From assembly GCA_001566295.1 (NCBI GenBank), contig KQ964245.1, positions 3,229,524-3,293,523 on the forward strand: DNA of 64,000 nt. The letters run 5' to 3'. Origin of the DNA: Microdochium bolleyi. Lineage: Eukaryota > Ascomycota > Sordariomycetes > Xylariales > Microdochiaceae. The position numbers were made by a program, and so were the translations under genes. Positions 34,843 to 48,159 of the stretch are shown here, piece by piece. Position 1 is the first letter of the stretch. Each line of letters begins with the position of its first letter. Below the pieces are notes generated by a model. That model did not search any database. It had not been told where the DNA came from and saw only the letters and a list, made by a program, of their open reading frames with translations.

Positions 34843-37800
34843 GTTGAGACAGCAAAAGGCGTCACGAACAGGAATGCTTCTATCGAAGTGAGCAGATATC
34901 AGAGGCGAGCAGAGCTCATCGGGAGCCCGGCGAGAAAGGTGCTCCGTACTTTTGGTGTAAACGTCGAGCTCAGTGATCGTCGGTTGTGTTGAGCAGCGAC
35001 ACTGTGCTCATATTTGAGGCGATGTCCACAGACTGAGTAGGAATCCCTTGAACTCCATGCGAGAAACACCTGATGTATTTATATCCACAGCACGACCTGA
35101 TATTGTGACGAAGTCCGTAGCAAGGACATTGATGTCTTTTTCGGCCCAAAAAGATGCACCCATCCCAATCAAGAAGCCAACTCCCGGCCCCCCTCCCCCT
35201 GGTCTGGCAGTGCATCCACGACGCGCGTGGCGTCCCTGTAGGGCCGTTGCTATTCGTGTTATGTAGCTCCTGTCAGCGAGTGGGAACTTTCAAGGCAGAG
35301 GCCTTCATGCCATGTTACACCATCTTTCTGCCCCTGTCTGCATCAAGGCTCATGGTGTACGGCTGATCATTCTTCAATATTGTGGACTGGCCTCCTCAGT
35401 CTTTTGGCGGCAAGGTTCCTCCTATGATTGACACAACATTGTTGCATTCAGCTACCAAAACAGCTGCTCTGTCGTCAGCCAGTTCTACAGTACGCTTTCG
35501 CATTGGGCAAAGTCAGCAGGACGTATCGAAGAGAAAGCAATGGTCAGGCATTGATGAGCTGGAAGCCGCCAGACATCCCCAACAATGCCGACACGCCAGC
35601 GGGTCCCCGTCATAGACAAGACCACACGAAACCAGATTGTCAAGCATTCTATCGACCATCATCGTAGTATAGAAGATTGGCTCGGATTGCATCACTACGA
35701 ATCATGGCCAAACGAGCACATCAATGGCCACGAGCTGCCCGAGCCAGCCGGGTCCGCTGTCTGCGCCGAGCAATCTTACGCGGTCCATCAGTGGGGGATG
35801 ACCAGGGTCACTGCACGATAAAGGACGTTTCCGTATGAGGAAAGAAACAAAACCTGTGAAGCTTTCGTGATGAAGCTGGGACCGATCCGGTGCACAGCAG
35901 CAGGACCCACGCCATGTCTGCTGAGACTCTGCGTCTTCGGGGACTCCCTGCGCTCTCACTGGCTCTTTCCAAAGCTTGTGGGATAAGGCGTACTGTCTGA
36001 AAATTGGCCATAATCCCTGTTTGCAGCATGACTGGGTCCTTTTTTGGCCGAGTCAAAGTCTTCACTTATTCCTGCACGGATAGTATCGTTGAGGCAATAT
36101 CCCTTGCTTGCAGGCCACCGGATACGCCGGTACAGACGCACACGACTCTTAAGTCTGAAGATTGTGGTGGCCGCACAACATGAAGTCTCGTAAATCACTG
36201 CTTTCTCTTCCACACGTACCACCCGACGAATAAGCTCCATGTTCCGCAGGTTATGGAGATGAGGCACAGACTGTCAAGGTTCATCACTGCATGATTGTCT
36301 TCATTCCGTTGATGCCCTAGCAGAGCCCTCGTTTCCCCTCCACAACGCCCACAGCTGTCTGTGCGTGCCCAAGCTCTCACAGCCGTTCGACCTTTCCAAT
36401 GATCCACGGGATATGGCAGAGTCGATCGTGGTCTAAAGAGAGACGCCCGACACCTGTGACAGGGGGCTGATGGAGACCATCATGGTTGGCAGGCGAGAAT
36501 ACTGTGGGCTTCTCATATACCGGCTTTATACGATGCTATGACGTCTCGCAACAAGTGCCTCGTCAGGACTGTCAAGCAGCAAGATCACTCGAGAATACAG
36601 TCAGCTGACCATGGTTGTGTCTTGCTTAAGCTGGATAACAGAGCACCTCCACCTGCTGTGCTACGTCGGAGGTCAACTTCAGCCCCTCAGAGGAGCAGCT
36701 TCCTTCGACATGGACCCGTGATGTGGAGAAATCACTCGCCAAGGGCTAAAACATCCCTATGCACGCGTCGTATGTTGGCGAACATGACTCGAAGCAGGGC
36801 CTTTACGCAGTACTTCCGCATACATCCCCAGGCAGATCGGCCCAGACACAGGCAGGCTACATCATTATCGTTGGTGCGTCTCGTGAACCTCGTGTCCATC
36901 GCCTCCAAAACCCCCGTCACTCTGTTCGGAAGCCATTCATCTTGAGCATGACGACTAATTTGCACGAAGGTTCCACAATCCACCGTCCGCCGGGGGCTGC
37001 GGCAGATCTCGGAGAAAACTCCGATGGCAGAAAGAGAGGGCAGTCGCGACATCTGCCCTGTCAAGCAGAGGTGGTTGCCATGCTGCAGGTTTTTTCTGGA
37101 GTGGTGTCTCGGCACCTGAAGGTGACAATCAGCCGCCACTAGCTACCGCCTCCCCGGTGCCCTCCAGTGCTTTCCAGGAGACGCCAGTAACAATCTCGAA
37201 CACGCTGGAAGTTGCCTGTCATTACTCGATAAGGCAGCTCTATTCTATCATTGCGGGGGTTTTGGCGGGTATTCTTCCCATTAGGAACTCGTTCAAATCC
37301 CGTCAACAAATCCGATACTGGTGCAATCCATTTCTCGCCTTTATGCGTTCCCCTCATCATGACAAATTCGCTACCTGTGGAATCTGCATTATGCTTGGTT
37401 GAAGCCCCCTGAACAGTTCTCTGCTGCAGTCAGCACAAACACAGCAGGTCCGACTGGACCCTCCATGAAACCCGGTTGTCGACCACTGGGACAACACAGG
37501 TCCGACTGCGTGTCGGCATACTGCCGCTCCTGCAGCTGGCTGAAAAGGGTCGACTTGGATGGTTCGCCTGGGTCGGCGGGTCCCCACGACACCCTCTGCT
37601 CTTAATGGAAAGGACATAATGCCGATATCCGATTGACTTCCCCACGCATGGCTGCCTGTGTTCACGCAGGGGCTTAGGGTCAAGATTCACCCGAGCCCGA
37701 GACTCGTCTACGCAAAAGACTTTTCGAGTTGTCTCGCGCTGATGTTTCATCGGAGGCAGGTTTGCCAGCACGCATCATTTTCACCAAGACAACAATGTGT

Positions 37801-38396
37801 GCCCACAGTACAAGCAATCTCATGATCTTCTCATGCTTTCGTAGCACGGGGTTTGAGACGTATGTGGATTGGAGTGAGCGCACCAGGTCACGATGGCGAC
37901 AGGTGAAGCAAGTCCATGACGGTGACGATCATGCTTCGAGCCACCCATTCATGCGAGCTGGAGCAGACTTCTCAGAGGCTCGGTAGGGTGGTATCGCATG
38001 AAGTGACAATATTACCCGGCTATGCACGGTACATTCCGTTCCAATCCTTGGAAATGTACAATAGTACGTGCGCACAAACGTTATGCTCCTAGCCAGCCTG
38101 CCTGCTCCAGCTCGGTACCTATTACTGATGGGCACGGGCGATCGCCCGCTCAACATGCAAGCCTCCTTCTTCCGGCATCGGGCTCCACGGCGGAAATAAC
38201 CTAGGTCGAGCGCCGGGATGGGAGAACCAGGTCACCCACCCTGCAAAACGCCCGGCATGTTTCTATCTGGTGGCAGACCCAGAAGCGTGCTGCGCCGCCG
38301 TTTTCGATTCCGCAGACAGGTGCCACCGCTTTGCAAAGACCAGGAGCGGACAACAGGACCGGTATCCACGAACCACAAGGTACAACTTTTGTGCGT

Positions 38397-38471
<75 letters not shown>

Positions 38472-39497
38472 GGTGAAATCTGTTTGCAGCAAAAACGGAG
38501 CGTTGCCTGGGGCTCGAGTCTAGAACCACCTGCCAAAACCACCAGTGGACCTCGTCCTGACGTACGGTACCTTCGCTACCCTACCTACCTAGTATGTGGG
38601 ACCAGCCGTTGCCAAGACGGGACCAACCTTGTCCTCTCCCGGTCTTCGACGCGTCTACGGAGGACTGTACTGGGGTTTCCAGACGGGAAGAAGATCTCCA
38701 GTGGATCAATCATGTGGACAATGCAGAAGGAACCTCGGGAAGAGGCAAGGGGAAAAAAAGAAAAAAATGAAAGAAATCTGGGGCGATGATGCACAGGAAC
38801 GGGGCGAGGATCGCAAGGGTAAGATTACCGTCGAACTCCGACTCGCCAAGGTCGGTAGGAAAGTATGTGCGAGAAGGCGTACTCGAGGGGGCAAAGAGAA
38901 AGACGACCGGCAGATGTTCCCATAGGTATGCTGAAGGGGAAAAAGACGTTCAAGGGACAAGCACGCCAAGCCTGTTGGATAGGTCAAGGCCGCAGCGCAG
39001 GCCTTCTCGGCGATGTACGTCACACTTCGTTGTCTCCGATTCAGGAGATGCGGCATCAAACTTCTCCCCACGTGATCAGGTCTCCATTGCCGCGGGGAAT
39101 CCTTCTTTCACAAAGCCCTGTAACAGTCTTAAGAAGCGTGTCCTCAGCACCCACCCAGAACGACCTTAGACCTTAGAAGTCATTGAAGTTTGGAAACTGT
39201 CGATTTTTGTTCATTGCGATATACAAAGTGTGATCCTTGGCGAACCGAGCAAGCAGCAGCAACAGCGGGGCGGTTACATGGCCGCCCGTGGCGCTGTCTT
39301 CTCATCGGTGCAGGGGAACATTGTGGTCTGATATACATATTGTGTGCTTGCATGGCAAGTTTTAGACGGCGCCGGAACCCAGACCAGGACTTGAACTTGG
39401 AAAGCCATTGCGTGATGCGAAAGGGGCCACGAGAGAAACGCCGCCAAGCGGTCTTCCTTGCTTCTCTCCTCTCTTCTTTTCTTTCGTTTCCTCCCAT
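34843..39497. other. 4.6-kb gene-poor stretch with a GT microsatellite
   Basis: Between the small gene (minus) and the 3' end of YME1 (minus). I find no frame with family resemblance on either strand. It contains the GT microsatellite at 38391-38470, a TACCTACCTAGTA element at about 38582-38594, an A/G-rich tract near 38746-38776, and a tRNA-like B-box sequence near 39388-39398 (minus). It could carry long non-coding transcripts or decayed sequence; nothing visible decides this. Confidence 0.5.
38391..38470. repeat. (GT)n microsatellite
   Basis: From 38407 to 38470 there are 32 uninterrupted GT units. Before this, from 38391, are interrupted GTGC/GTGT units. Such tracts are length-variable and can adopt Z-DNA. 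Any frame through it codes only alternating Cys-Val or Thr-His and is not a gene. Confidence 0.97.
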
Positions 39498-41889
39498 CTA
39501 TTCTTGACGACGACCACCGCCCGTCCGTGTCGCCGGCGGAGGTGCCGGCGGCGGCGCGGTCGGCGGTTTGCTGCTCCCTGTGTCAGCTCCAGGCGCCGGC
39601 GGGATATCGGTCCCTGGCGCAGGGAACTTAGTCGGCAGGGGCACCGTCATCGGGCCTCTTGGCGCAGCTATCCGGCCCTCGAGCTTCTCGCCACGGATGA
39701 CCTTCTCGACCTCTTCCCTGCTGAGCGTCTCGTACTCGACGAGGGCCTTGGCGAGCAGGTCGAGCTCCTTGCGGTGGTCCGACAGCAGCTTGCGCGCGCG
39801 CTCGTACGCCTCGTCGACGGTGCGCTGTACCTCGGCCTCTATTATCGCGCGCGTCTCAGAGCTGAGGGTGTCGTACCGCGTCGCGTACTCCATGTTGCCG
39901 AGGCGCGGGGACATGCCAAGCCTGGCAATCATGGTGAAGGCTGTAGAGGTGGCGCTCTTGAGATCCTGTGATGATGGTGATGACAAGTTAGTAGACTGCG
40001 AAAGAAATATGAGGATACAGGGACAACAAACGTACTGATGATGCACCGCCAGTGACTTTGCTAGTGCCGTACACAATCTCCTCTGCGAGCTTGCCGCCCA
40101 GCGACATGTCGATCATGGCGAGGTAGTTCTGGACCGTGTAAGAGTACTTGTCCATCTCGGGTAAGTACGCGGTGTGGCCGAGCGAGGGCCCACGGGGTAG
40201 CACAGTGACCTTGTACAGGGTGTTGGAGCCTCCCTTGGTGAGCAGGCCGACGAGCGCGTGCCCAGCCTCGTGGTACGCCGTCATCTCCTTCTCCTCGGGT
40301 GTGATGACCATGGTCTTGCGCTCAGCGCCCATGATGACCTTATCCTTGGCCCAATCGAAGTCAAGCTTCGTGACGGACGCAGCCTTGGCCTTGCTGGCGT
40401 GCACTGCAGCCTGGTTGACAATGTTCTCAAGCTCGGCGCCAGACAGGCCGGAGGTGGTTTGCGCGATGGCGGTGAAGTCAACATCCTTAGCGGCCTTGAT
40501 CTTCCGGGCGTGGTGCTGCAGGATGGCGAGCCGGCCACGCACGTCAGGCAGCTCGACCGTGACGTGACGATCGAAGCGGCCGGGGCGGGTCAGGGCCTTG
40601 TCGAGAGATTCGGGGAAGTTGGTAGCGCCGATGATGATAACATTGCTGTTCTGGTCGAAGCCGTCGAGCTCGGTGAGGAGCTGGTTGAGCGTCTGGCGAA
40701 CATAGGAGGCATCCCGGGACTGGCGACGACTGCCGATGGCGTCGAGCTCGTCAATGAAGACAATGGCAGGAGACTTGGCCTTGGCAGCAGCAAACAGGTC
40801 ACGGACACGCTTAGCTCCAACACCGACGTAGACCTCGTCGAACTCGCTGCCAGACATGTAGAAGAATGGGACGCCGGCCTCGCCAGCCACTGCACGAGCC
40901 AGAAGCGTCTTACCAGTACCAGGAGGGCCGACCAGAAGAATACCCTTGGGAAGCTTGCCACCGAGCTGTGAGAATTTGTCGGGGTTACGCAGGAACTCGA
41001 CCATCTCCTGGAGCTCCTCCTTGGCCTCGTCGGCGCCGTGTACATCCGTGAAACGTGCCTTCTGTTGCTCGGCTTTGACCTCGGTATCAGTCTTCGCAGA
41101 GCCGGGGCCACCAGGGCGCTTGATGACGCTCATGGCTTCGATGAGCATGGTGAGGACAATGAGACTGAGGTACGTGAAGAGGCCGAACCAGAGGAGGAAC
41201 TTGACCCAGCGGAAGATGGTGCCGCCAATGGTCTCGTCGACCACGACGTGCAGCGGGCCATCCTTGCTGCCGGTGCCGGTGTTGCTCTTCGAGACCGCGA
41301 GGGTGCTGCCGCGGGAGCGAGCAGCCAGCGCCTGCGTGACGGCCTGGATTTGAGTCGGGGAGAGGTTGCCGGGAATGTTCGAGACCGTATCGCTGATCGA
41401 GCTATCGACGCCATCCTTGGGTGACACCATGGCAAGAGCCTTGTGGTAGGCGTCGGTGGCTGCCGCATTTGCGGCAAAGCGGCCAGAGGCATAGCGCTCG
41501 ACGACGATGGCGGGCATGTTGGCACGGAGGAGGGCTTGGTAGAATGCGTTCTGGGCGGTGGCGCTGCTGGGATTCCGGTTTGCGGCTTCTTCCATGTGCG
41601 CGAGCAGATTTCTTGACGTGCCGCCCGTGCTGAAGGGTCTTTGTGGCTGAAGGTGCGCACGGAGGTGCGAGATATGGAACGGCCGGAGAGTCGATGCGGA
41701 GGAGAAAGGTCGCGAGCCGGCCCAGGCGCCGAAGCTGAGGTTATGCGAAACCGGAGCGGCGGAGAAGAGCTTGTTGCGATGTGCGGCGGAGAGGGAAGAT
41801 CGGATGTCGAAGGCGACGACCCCGCGTGGCGAGGCAGCAGAGCGCATCGCGTTGGCGATGCCTGCGGCGGCAGGTGTTCGAGAAGCCAT
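39498..41889 (-). CDS. YME1: Mitochondrial i-AAA protease Yme1, 773 aa
   Basis: ATP-dependent zinc metalloprotease of the mitochondrial inner membrane, facing the intermembrane space. Exons are complement(join(39498..39965, 40036..41889)); intron GTACGT to CATCACAG with CTACTAAC branch. The ATG at 41889 gives MASRTPAAAG and an Arg/Ser-rich presequence (later RPFSTGG). The open frame extends 47 codons further up to 42030 without clear need. One membrane span lies at residues about 229-252. Walker A GPPGTGKT is at 321-328, Walker B VFIDELD at about 377-383 and the second region of homology is TRPGRFDRHV. The protease site HEAGH is at 540-544. The M41 helical domain continues in exon 2 (LKSATSTAFTMIARLGMS). 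A Pro/Ala-rich tail of about 60 residues follows the conserved part. The single membrane span points to i-AAA rather than m-AAA. Confidence 0.95.
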
Positions 41890-42830
41890 GACTACGGCGG
41901 GTGGTGTGAGGCAGGCTACCGCAAGCCTCCGAGGAGGATGCAGGAAATGAGTGATACGGCGCGCACTTGTGTTGTGCGTCAGTGCCGTCAGTGCCGGAAA
42001 CCTGTCGAGGCGGTGAATAAGGCCCTGCAACGATGCACCGTCGTGTTGTGGTGCGTGTCGTAGAGGGTTGCTGTGATGGCGCGTGGTTGGTGCCGGAAGA
42101 GAGCGGAGGCTCGACGATGGGGGGGCTGTCGAGATTTAGAGATCTGACGATGACGATGCGCTTGCTGAGGACAGTGTGAGCACGGGGCCGATGTCCTGGT
42201 AGCTCGTGGGTGGACTTGACGGCAGCGACGAGCCGTGAGTCGTGTCTGCAAAAAGTGCCTCCTCCAGTCTTGATAATCCACCACTGACGACGAGCCTCGG
42301 GGGGGTTGTACAGGCGAAGTGTGTGTCGTGGTCGCAACGGAGCGGGAGCCGGGCTGGAGCGAGCGGCGAGGACGGCGAGGACGGCTTCACTGACACGCTG
42401 TGCCTGGCGGAGCAGGCGGCCAACGTTCCAGGCGGTTCCGCCCCCAGGGTTGTGGCTGAGGACCCTGCCTGCGCTACCAGGAGCTACTTTCAGGAGCACC
42501 CAACGGTGGTCGTGCAATGAGGTACTTGTGTTTGCTAGGTTATTCCGCCGGTCTTCGGAGTTTAGCCCTGACCAGATCACCTCATATCAACACGACCAAA
42601 CATCCAGCAGTCATTCAATCGAACAGGCCAGATCATAAGTGCGGTGGCCCGCCAGCTGCCTGTGCTGTATTCCAGTACCCGCGTATCTACCAGCTCCGAC
42701 TATCGCCTCATCCATCACTCGTATGCGAACAACTGTTGAAACGCGCTTTCCCGATTGCATTGAAGTCATGCTAGAGACCCTGTCATATCACCCGCTCCCC
42801 GATGCAATGCCGGATGCACCAGTTGTATCG
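41890..42830. other. Intergenic between YME1 and GDE1, no separate gene
   Basis: YME1 promoter and 5' UTR plus the GDE1 3' UTR. A frame at 41741-42580 (minus) overlaps the YME1 start in another frame and is low-complexity Arg/Ser/Pro, so it is not called. Confidence 0.55.
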
Positions 42831-45800
42831 CTAAGCTTTTGCCTCGCCATCGTTCTTCGTCAGTCCCTGACGGATGGCCAGCACATTGTCCACAATTACG
42901 GCATCGATACCCTCCTTGACTTGGCGCTGCGGTTGTAGACACGTTAGCTGTGAACAGAGATGCCCGGAAGATACACTCGCGGCTCAACGTACCTTTACCA
43001 ACTCCGGATCATTGTTCTCTTTGCCATAACTGACACACACCAGCCCGCTCTGCTTGACGACCTTCACCAGCCGCGGGCTGTTGATGAACGGATGCGCCTC
43101 GCTGACGATCCCCAGCAGATTCCAGCGGCTCGCGAAGCGAATCGCCTCCTGCAGACTGCTTGCGCGGATGTCGCTGACTTCGCACGAGCCCGCATCCGTC
43201 AGGAACAGGATGGGAATGCTAGGCTGCTTGAACGACAAGCACAGGCAGATGTCCGGGTTGAAGCTGCTGAACAGCACCTGGCGCGGCCCAGAAAGGTCGT
43301 ACACTTTGGCGAGCACCGTGTCGCAAAACTCGTTGAGCTCGATCGCGTACGTGTCCATATCGTGCTCCTCGCTCTCGTATAGCATCGGGTACTTCATCTC
43401 AATGTTGAAGCCCACACCCTCGGGCAGTTTCTTGAAGAGATCCTCGAGCGTCGCGAATGGCGCCTGGATGAAGTTGCCCTTCGTGTTGGCTTTGTATCCC
43501 TTCTGCTTGAAGTCGAGCGTATACTTCATGCGCTCTTCGAGGCCCGTTGCCTTGGGTGGGTCGAGGTTGACCGACATGGAGCGCTGTCGTGGCCCGGGCT
43601 CGTTGCTCCGTATCCGGTCGGTCTCCGTCCTCTGGGCCTCGCCCTTCTGCTGGCCAGGTCGTGCGGTGTCCTGGTTGATGTGCAGGAATTGCTCCAACGT
43701 CAGCGTGTGAACAGGCGCGTCTATACCTGTCTCGCTGACGAGGAAGTCGTGATAAATGACCGGCACGTGGTCCTTGGTAAGCTGTACGTCGAATTCGACA
43801 TAATGGGCTCCGAGATTTGCCGCCGCGATAAAGGACGGGACTGTGTTCTCGCCTAGCTGGAGCGATTTGCTCGACATGAAGTTCTTGCCCATGCCGCGGT
43901 GTCCAAACACCATCGTTGAGGAAAGCTTCTTCCAATAGGTCTGCTGGGATGTGATCTCCATATTCGGGTGCGAGAAGGGCGTAATCACGAGGAAATTGAA
44001 GTTGACGACTCCGATCACGTCAAAGTTGGCGCCCTGGATGGGCACACAGACATCGCCCTGTAGATTCATCCTCTTCGTGCCGATCGTGGGCCGCACGGCA
44101 GATAAGAGAGCCACTGCTCGACCGATCTTATTCTTGTCGTTGCCGGAGTAAGTCGGGACGAGATCGAAGAAAAGCTTCACCTTAGACGGATCCGTTGTCG
44201 AAAATACAATAGGCTCTGTGGAGATGTTGTCGTGCGTGGGCAGGTCGACAATGACGGGCTCGCCTTGCGCCCCCTGTGCGGACACTACCACGGAGAGCGC
44301 TGTATCAAGCTGATTCGTATGTGCCTCGGCAAGCGGCACGCGGTCGAGCTTGACGGCTTCAACACTTTTGCGAATATCCATGGAACCTAGGCTCACCATG
44401 ACTAGGCTGCTGTCTTTTAGGTAACGATGGCCAAATGATTTGACGGGCTCCGCGATCCTGGTGCTTCCCTCAGACCTGCGATCCTCCAAGGATGAGGTCT
44501 CGGGAGGAGAAGACTGCGAACTGGAGCTACCGGACTCCGGGACAACCTCCAAGCTCGGCTGGAAGGGTGTGTGAAAGTCCAGAAGATCAGCTATTCTCAA
44601 GTGACCGCGCAGCGCGGCGTGCTCCTTGGGCGTCCAGCCGAAAGAGTCTGCGCGGTTCACCTCTGCTCCAGCTTCCACAAGGAGCGTGGCGACGTCCAGG
44701 TGGCCATCAACGGCTGCAATGTGCATTGGCGTCCACGAAAACGATTTCTCTGTCAGCCCCAGCTTGGTTCTCTGCTCAGGAGAGCCCTCAAGCAGCACCC
44801 TCGCACACTCGGTGTGGCCGAAGCGCGCAGCAATGTGCAGCGCCGTCTCGCCCGTCTCATCCTGCCAGTTGACATCGACACCGGCTTCCACCAGCATTTG
44901 CACGATCTTGACGTAGTTGCCCTTCGTCGCTATGGCCAAGACCGCACTAGACCGCGTCACCTTTCGGCCATGTCGCGCATCGACATCGCCCTGCCAGCTC
45001 TCACCCCTGAGCAGACATTGCACCGTTAGCGGGTGACCACCAATGACGGCAAGATGCAAGGGCGCGTTGCCTTCCTTGTCCTGCCACTCGAAAGCGTCTA
45101 TTCCATCGTGAACATCGAAGAGTGACCACTCCTGCATCCTCGCCATGAGGATCTGGCATACCACCACAAAGCCAGCCTGAGCAGCATAGTGAAGCGGCAT
45201 CCTTCCCAACGAGTCCTTGCTCGCCAATGAAGGCCGCTGCTCGGGCTTCAAACAGCTCAAGAGATATTCAAGAGTCTGCACGAGCTCATTGTCAGATCCA
45301 ATGACGCCCGAGTCCGGTTGCCCGAACAGACCGTTCCGCAGGGGACCTTGGCCGCCAGGAGTCGCATTTGGTGTCCGGTAGTGGCTGTTGTAATGTGAGC
45401 CCACAGGGAAAGGGACGCTGGTGGTGGTCGGCTCGACGTCTTTTGCGATAGGTGCCTTTGAGCGGCCGATGTGGATAACGAGTCTGTGAATGCAGTTGCG
45501 CTCGTTCAAATCGCTTGTTTCTTCGAGTGATTTTGCCTCGCCCACAAGATAAGCAATGCAAGCCTTGGATCTCGAGGAGACTGCCCGTTGAAGCAAATTT
45601 AGCAACACCTCCTGTCCAGGCGGGTACGCGCTTGTCAGATCTTCCGCCACGAGAGTCTTCTCCAGCGTTCCTGCGTCATCCTGGCGAATGGCCAGCTCAA
45701 GACTGTCGAGCACCGCCTGGGGTACACTCAGCATAGCCTTAGCCGTGACACGACCCAGCGAGCGCACGGAGCGCGCAGACTTGTCAGACACCGAGTCATC

Positions 45801-46503
45801 AAAGTTCTGCGCATCGGCCAGCATAGATAGCCATTTGTTGATTTCATTGACCAAGCGGGCGAGCGTGACGTCCTTGGCGAAGGGCTTGGGGTCGACCTTG
45901 GTCATAATGTACCGCTCCTGCGTGGTGCAGTCTGGCAGCTTCTTGTCGAGCTTCTTGGTGATCTTGACGAACCCGCGTCTATTGATCTCGCCAAACCACT
46001 GCAGATTACGGAGCTGGTTCCGCAGCTCGAGCAGCGCGCCCATGAGCTCCTCCACTTCGTGCTCATCCAGGTCGGCAATGACGTCGGCACTCCGGCCATA
46101 TCTGTCCTGGAGAAGCTTGAGGCGGCGGTGGGCTTCGGTGAACTTTTTGCTGTAGAATGAGTCGACATCCTCAAGATTCCGATCCAGGGCGAAAAAGAAT
46201 TCTAGAGCAGCAGGTGGTTAGGGGATGCCCATGCCGTACGGCGAGGAGAATAGTTCTCCGTCTCGTAGTGTAAGCGCCCACCTGCAAGATCTACATTATC
46301 CCCCGCCTGCTGCGCCTTTGCAGCGGCCTTGATCAGCTTCTTGAGGCCCTTGTAGTCGATGTAAGATGACGACCACTCGGGGACCTGGTTTCGTGGGAGA
46401 CTATAGTTGTGGTGTAAGCTGGGTGAGGCCCTCAACTAGGAAATGAAATGAGGCGTCCACAGTCCTCAATGCAGGCAGGTACTCACTTGCGGCCGAACTT
46501 CAT
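42831..46503 (-). CDS. GDE1: SPX-ankyrin-GDPD glycerophosphodiester phosphodiesterase (Gde1 type), 1146 aa
   Basis: Gde1 hydrolyses glycerophosphocholine to choline and glycerol-3-phosphate; its SPX domain senses phosphate status through inositol pyrophosphates. Exons are complement(join(42831..42926, 42993..46201, 46282..46400, 46487..46503)). The first exon is only 17 nt (MKFGR) and is completed by NLPRNQVPEWSSSYIDYKGL. The next join gives AEFFFALDRNLEDVDSFYSK. SPX lysines are visible in YKGLKKLIK and in INRRGFVKITKKLDKK. About six or seven ankyrin repeats span the middle (for example GRMPLHYAAQAG, GETALHIAARFGHTECARVL). The GDPD domain starts at VFGHRGMGKN and continues GAHYVEFDVQLTKDHVPVIYHD. 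The last exon encodes RQVKEGIDAVIVDNVLAIRQ, closing the barrel. The architecture is complete. Confidence 0.95.
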
Positions 46504-48159
46504 CTTGCTCAGCACCAAAATGTGCAATTATCTTCCCAAAAAGGTACCGCCCTTCACTCCTTTTTGGATGTTGCCAGAAAAGCGAGAAAGGCCACGAAAC
46601 TTGCAGTAAATCAGGGTTTTCTTTGTCCTGACAAAGAGCATCCCCCGTAAGGTGACGACGGCGTGTAAAGCACCCACAAGACGGTGGAGAGTGTTTGGTG
46701 GGGCGGAGACGACGGGAAGTGAAGTCCGCGTGAGAGGGCCTCAATTTCACAGCGCCTAGGTGGCGGGTCACGAGCACATGCGCCCGGGGCAGGAGGCGAG
46801 CCGGTGCAACGAAAGGGGACCTTGTCGATTGAGATAATCCGGGGATGGTATCGTGAGAGCCGAGAATCTAGACTCGGGTCGCAAGCCTAGCTCTGGAGCA
46901 CAAGGGCGGTCACGATGCGGTATGTGTCCGGGGTTGTGGTGACGCTGTCCTTGTGATGTTGGATACCCTGGAGATTTAGGGGTCCTCCCTTGAACGTATG
47001 GGTGGTGAAGCTTGTTACGAGAAGCCGGTTGGCAGGATTGCACGCTGGTATCGGCCGAGCTCAGGCGCCATTGAGCAGGGAGAATGATGGCAAAAGGTCG
47101 AGGGGAAGCAGATTCGAGACGCAGGGTCCAACGACCTTGGATGGTAGGAAGCTTGTATCAGGGTGGCGGTACATTAATCTCTGCCGAGGGGAAGAAGCAA
47201 AGGCGATTCAGGATCCCGTCACTACTTGGACCAGAGTGCATGCAAGCACCACTGCTCTGGATCTCATGCCCTGATGCGCACCCCTGGCTGGCTGGCTTAC
47301 ACAGGAGGCGGCTCGGCAGGCTCTGCTCGGCGTCGGCGGCCCGGTACGGAGTACTTCCTGGTGAACAGGCACTGGCTTGGAGCCCGTCAAACTCTGCGAC
47401 AGCCGTGACAGCCAAGCTCCACGTGCTATGACGCACAGTCCCGATGCATTGTCCTTGACGCTCAGCCGATCACAAGGTCCCTGACTCTCTCTCCGGTCCC
47501 GCCGCGGAAGCTCTTTCTACTATTCGGGCATGCAATATCTCCTCCATTGCATGATTCCGCCTGGTCTTGGATGCCGGCTTGTGTCTTCTCCGTACTTCTG
47601 GCGAGGCTATGTCTGTCCCCTTCGACCCGATGTGCAAGGCTCGTAGTCTGGTAGCAACGGTAGCCGCGGTATGTCCGCCCGTCTTGAACTTGCTACAGGT
47701 GCTGAGCACGGGCTCCACACCACCACACTTGGCAGCGCTGGAGCGAAGCACTCTGCACCAGTCATGGGCCGTCGTGGCTCTGGGTTCGACATGTGACTGG
47801 CTGGAGTCTGGAGGATTTCCACGCAACCGGGCTTCATGGCATAATGACCGAGCTCACAAGTTCGCCTCTTCCTCTGGGTGGTCCAGTGTGCAAAACCCAA
47901 CCAAGTGCCACGAGCAGGACAACCAGTCCTGCAATGTGTTGTATCTCAGTGCGCTTTATACAATTGAGCACCCGTCGTTGCTCATGGTGCCTCTCTATAT
48001 GTTTGACCATCATAATACAAGTTACAAGCTCGATGCAGTCATGCATTCGTGGTATGTCCTCCTCGCAGCCCTGGGGCGTGCGTTGTCGTGTGCTTCTATA
48101 CTCCGTTTTCTGTACACAACAGGACTACTTCCTGGGTATCAAATTCATGTCGGACAGCA
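46504..48159. other. Intergenic, no supported gene
   Basis: GDE1 promoter and the 3' flank of the PPR-like gene. Frames at 47567-48229 and 47793-48464 (+) overlap each other and run into the antisense of the PPR-like gene; neither has a family motif. Confidence 0.5.

Noticed and set aside
37280..37300. GTTCAAATCC, a possible tRNA B box on the plus strand
   Set aside because: No T stem pairing and no A box upstream.
38218..38789. Frames with Cys-Val or Thr-His repeats
   Set aside because: Translation of the GT microsatellite only.
39380..39410. tRNA-like T-arm (B box AGTTCAAGTCC) on the minus strand
   Set aside because: The T stem has a mismatch and no matching acceptor stem, D arm or anticodon arm can be folded from the 80 nt upstream. 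At most a decayed tRNA.
41741..42580. 279-codon minus-strand frame upstream of YME1
   Set aside because: Out of frame with YME1, overlaps its first 150 nt, low complexity.
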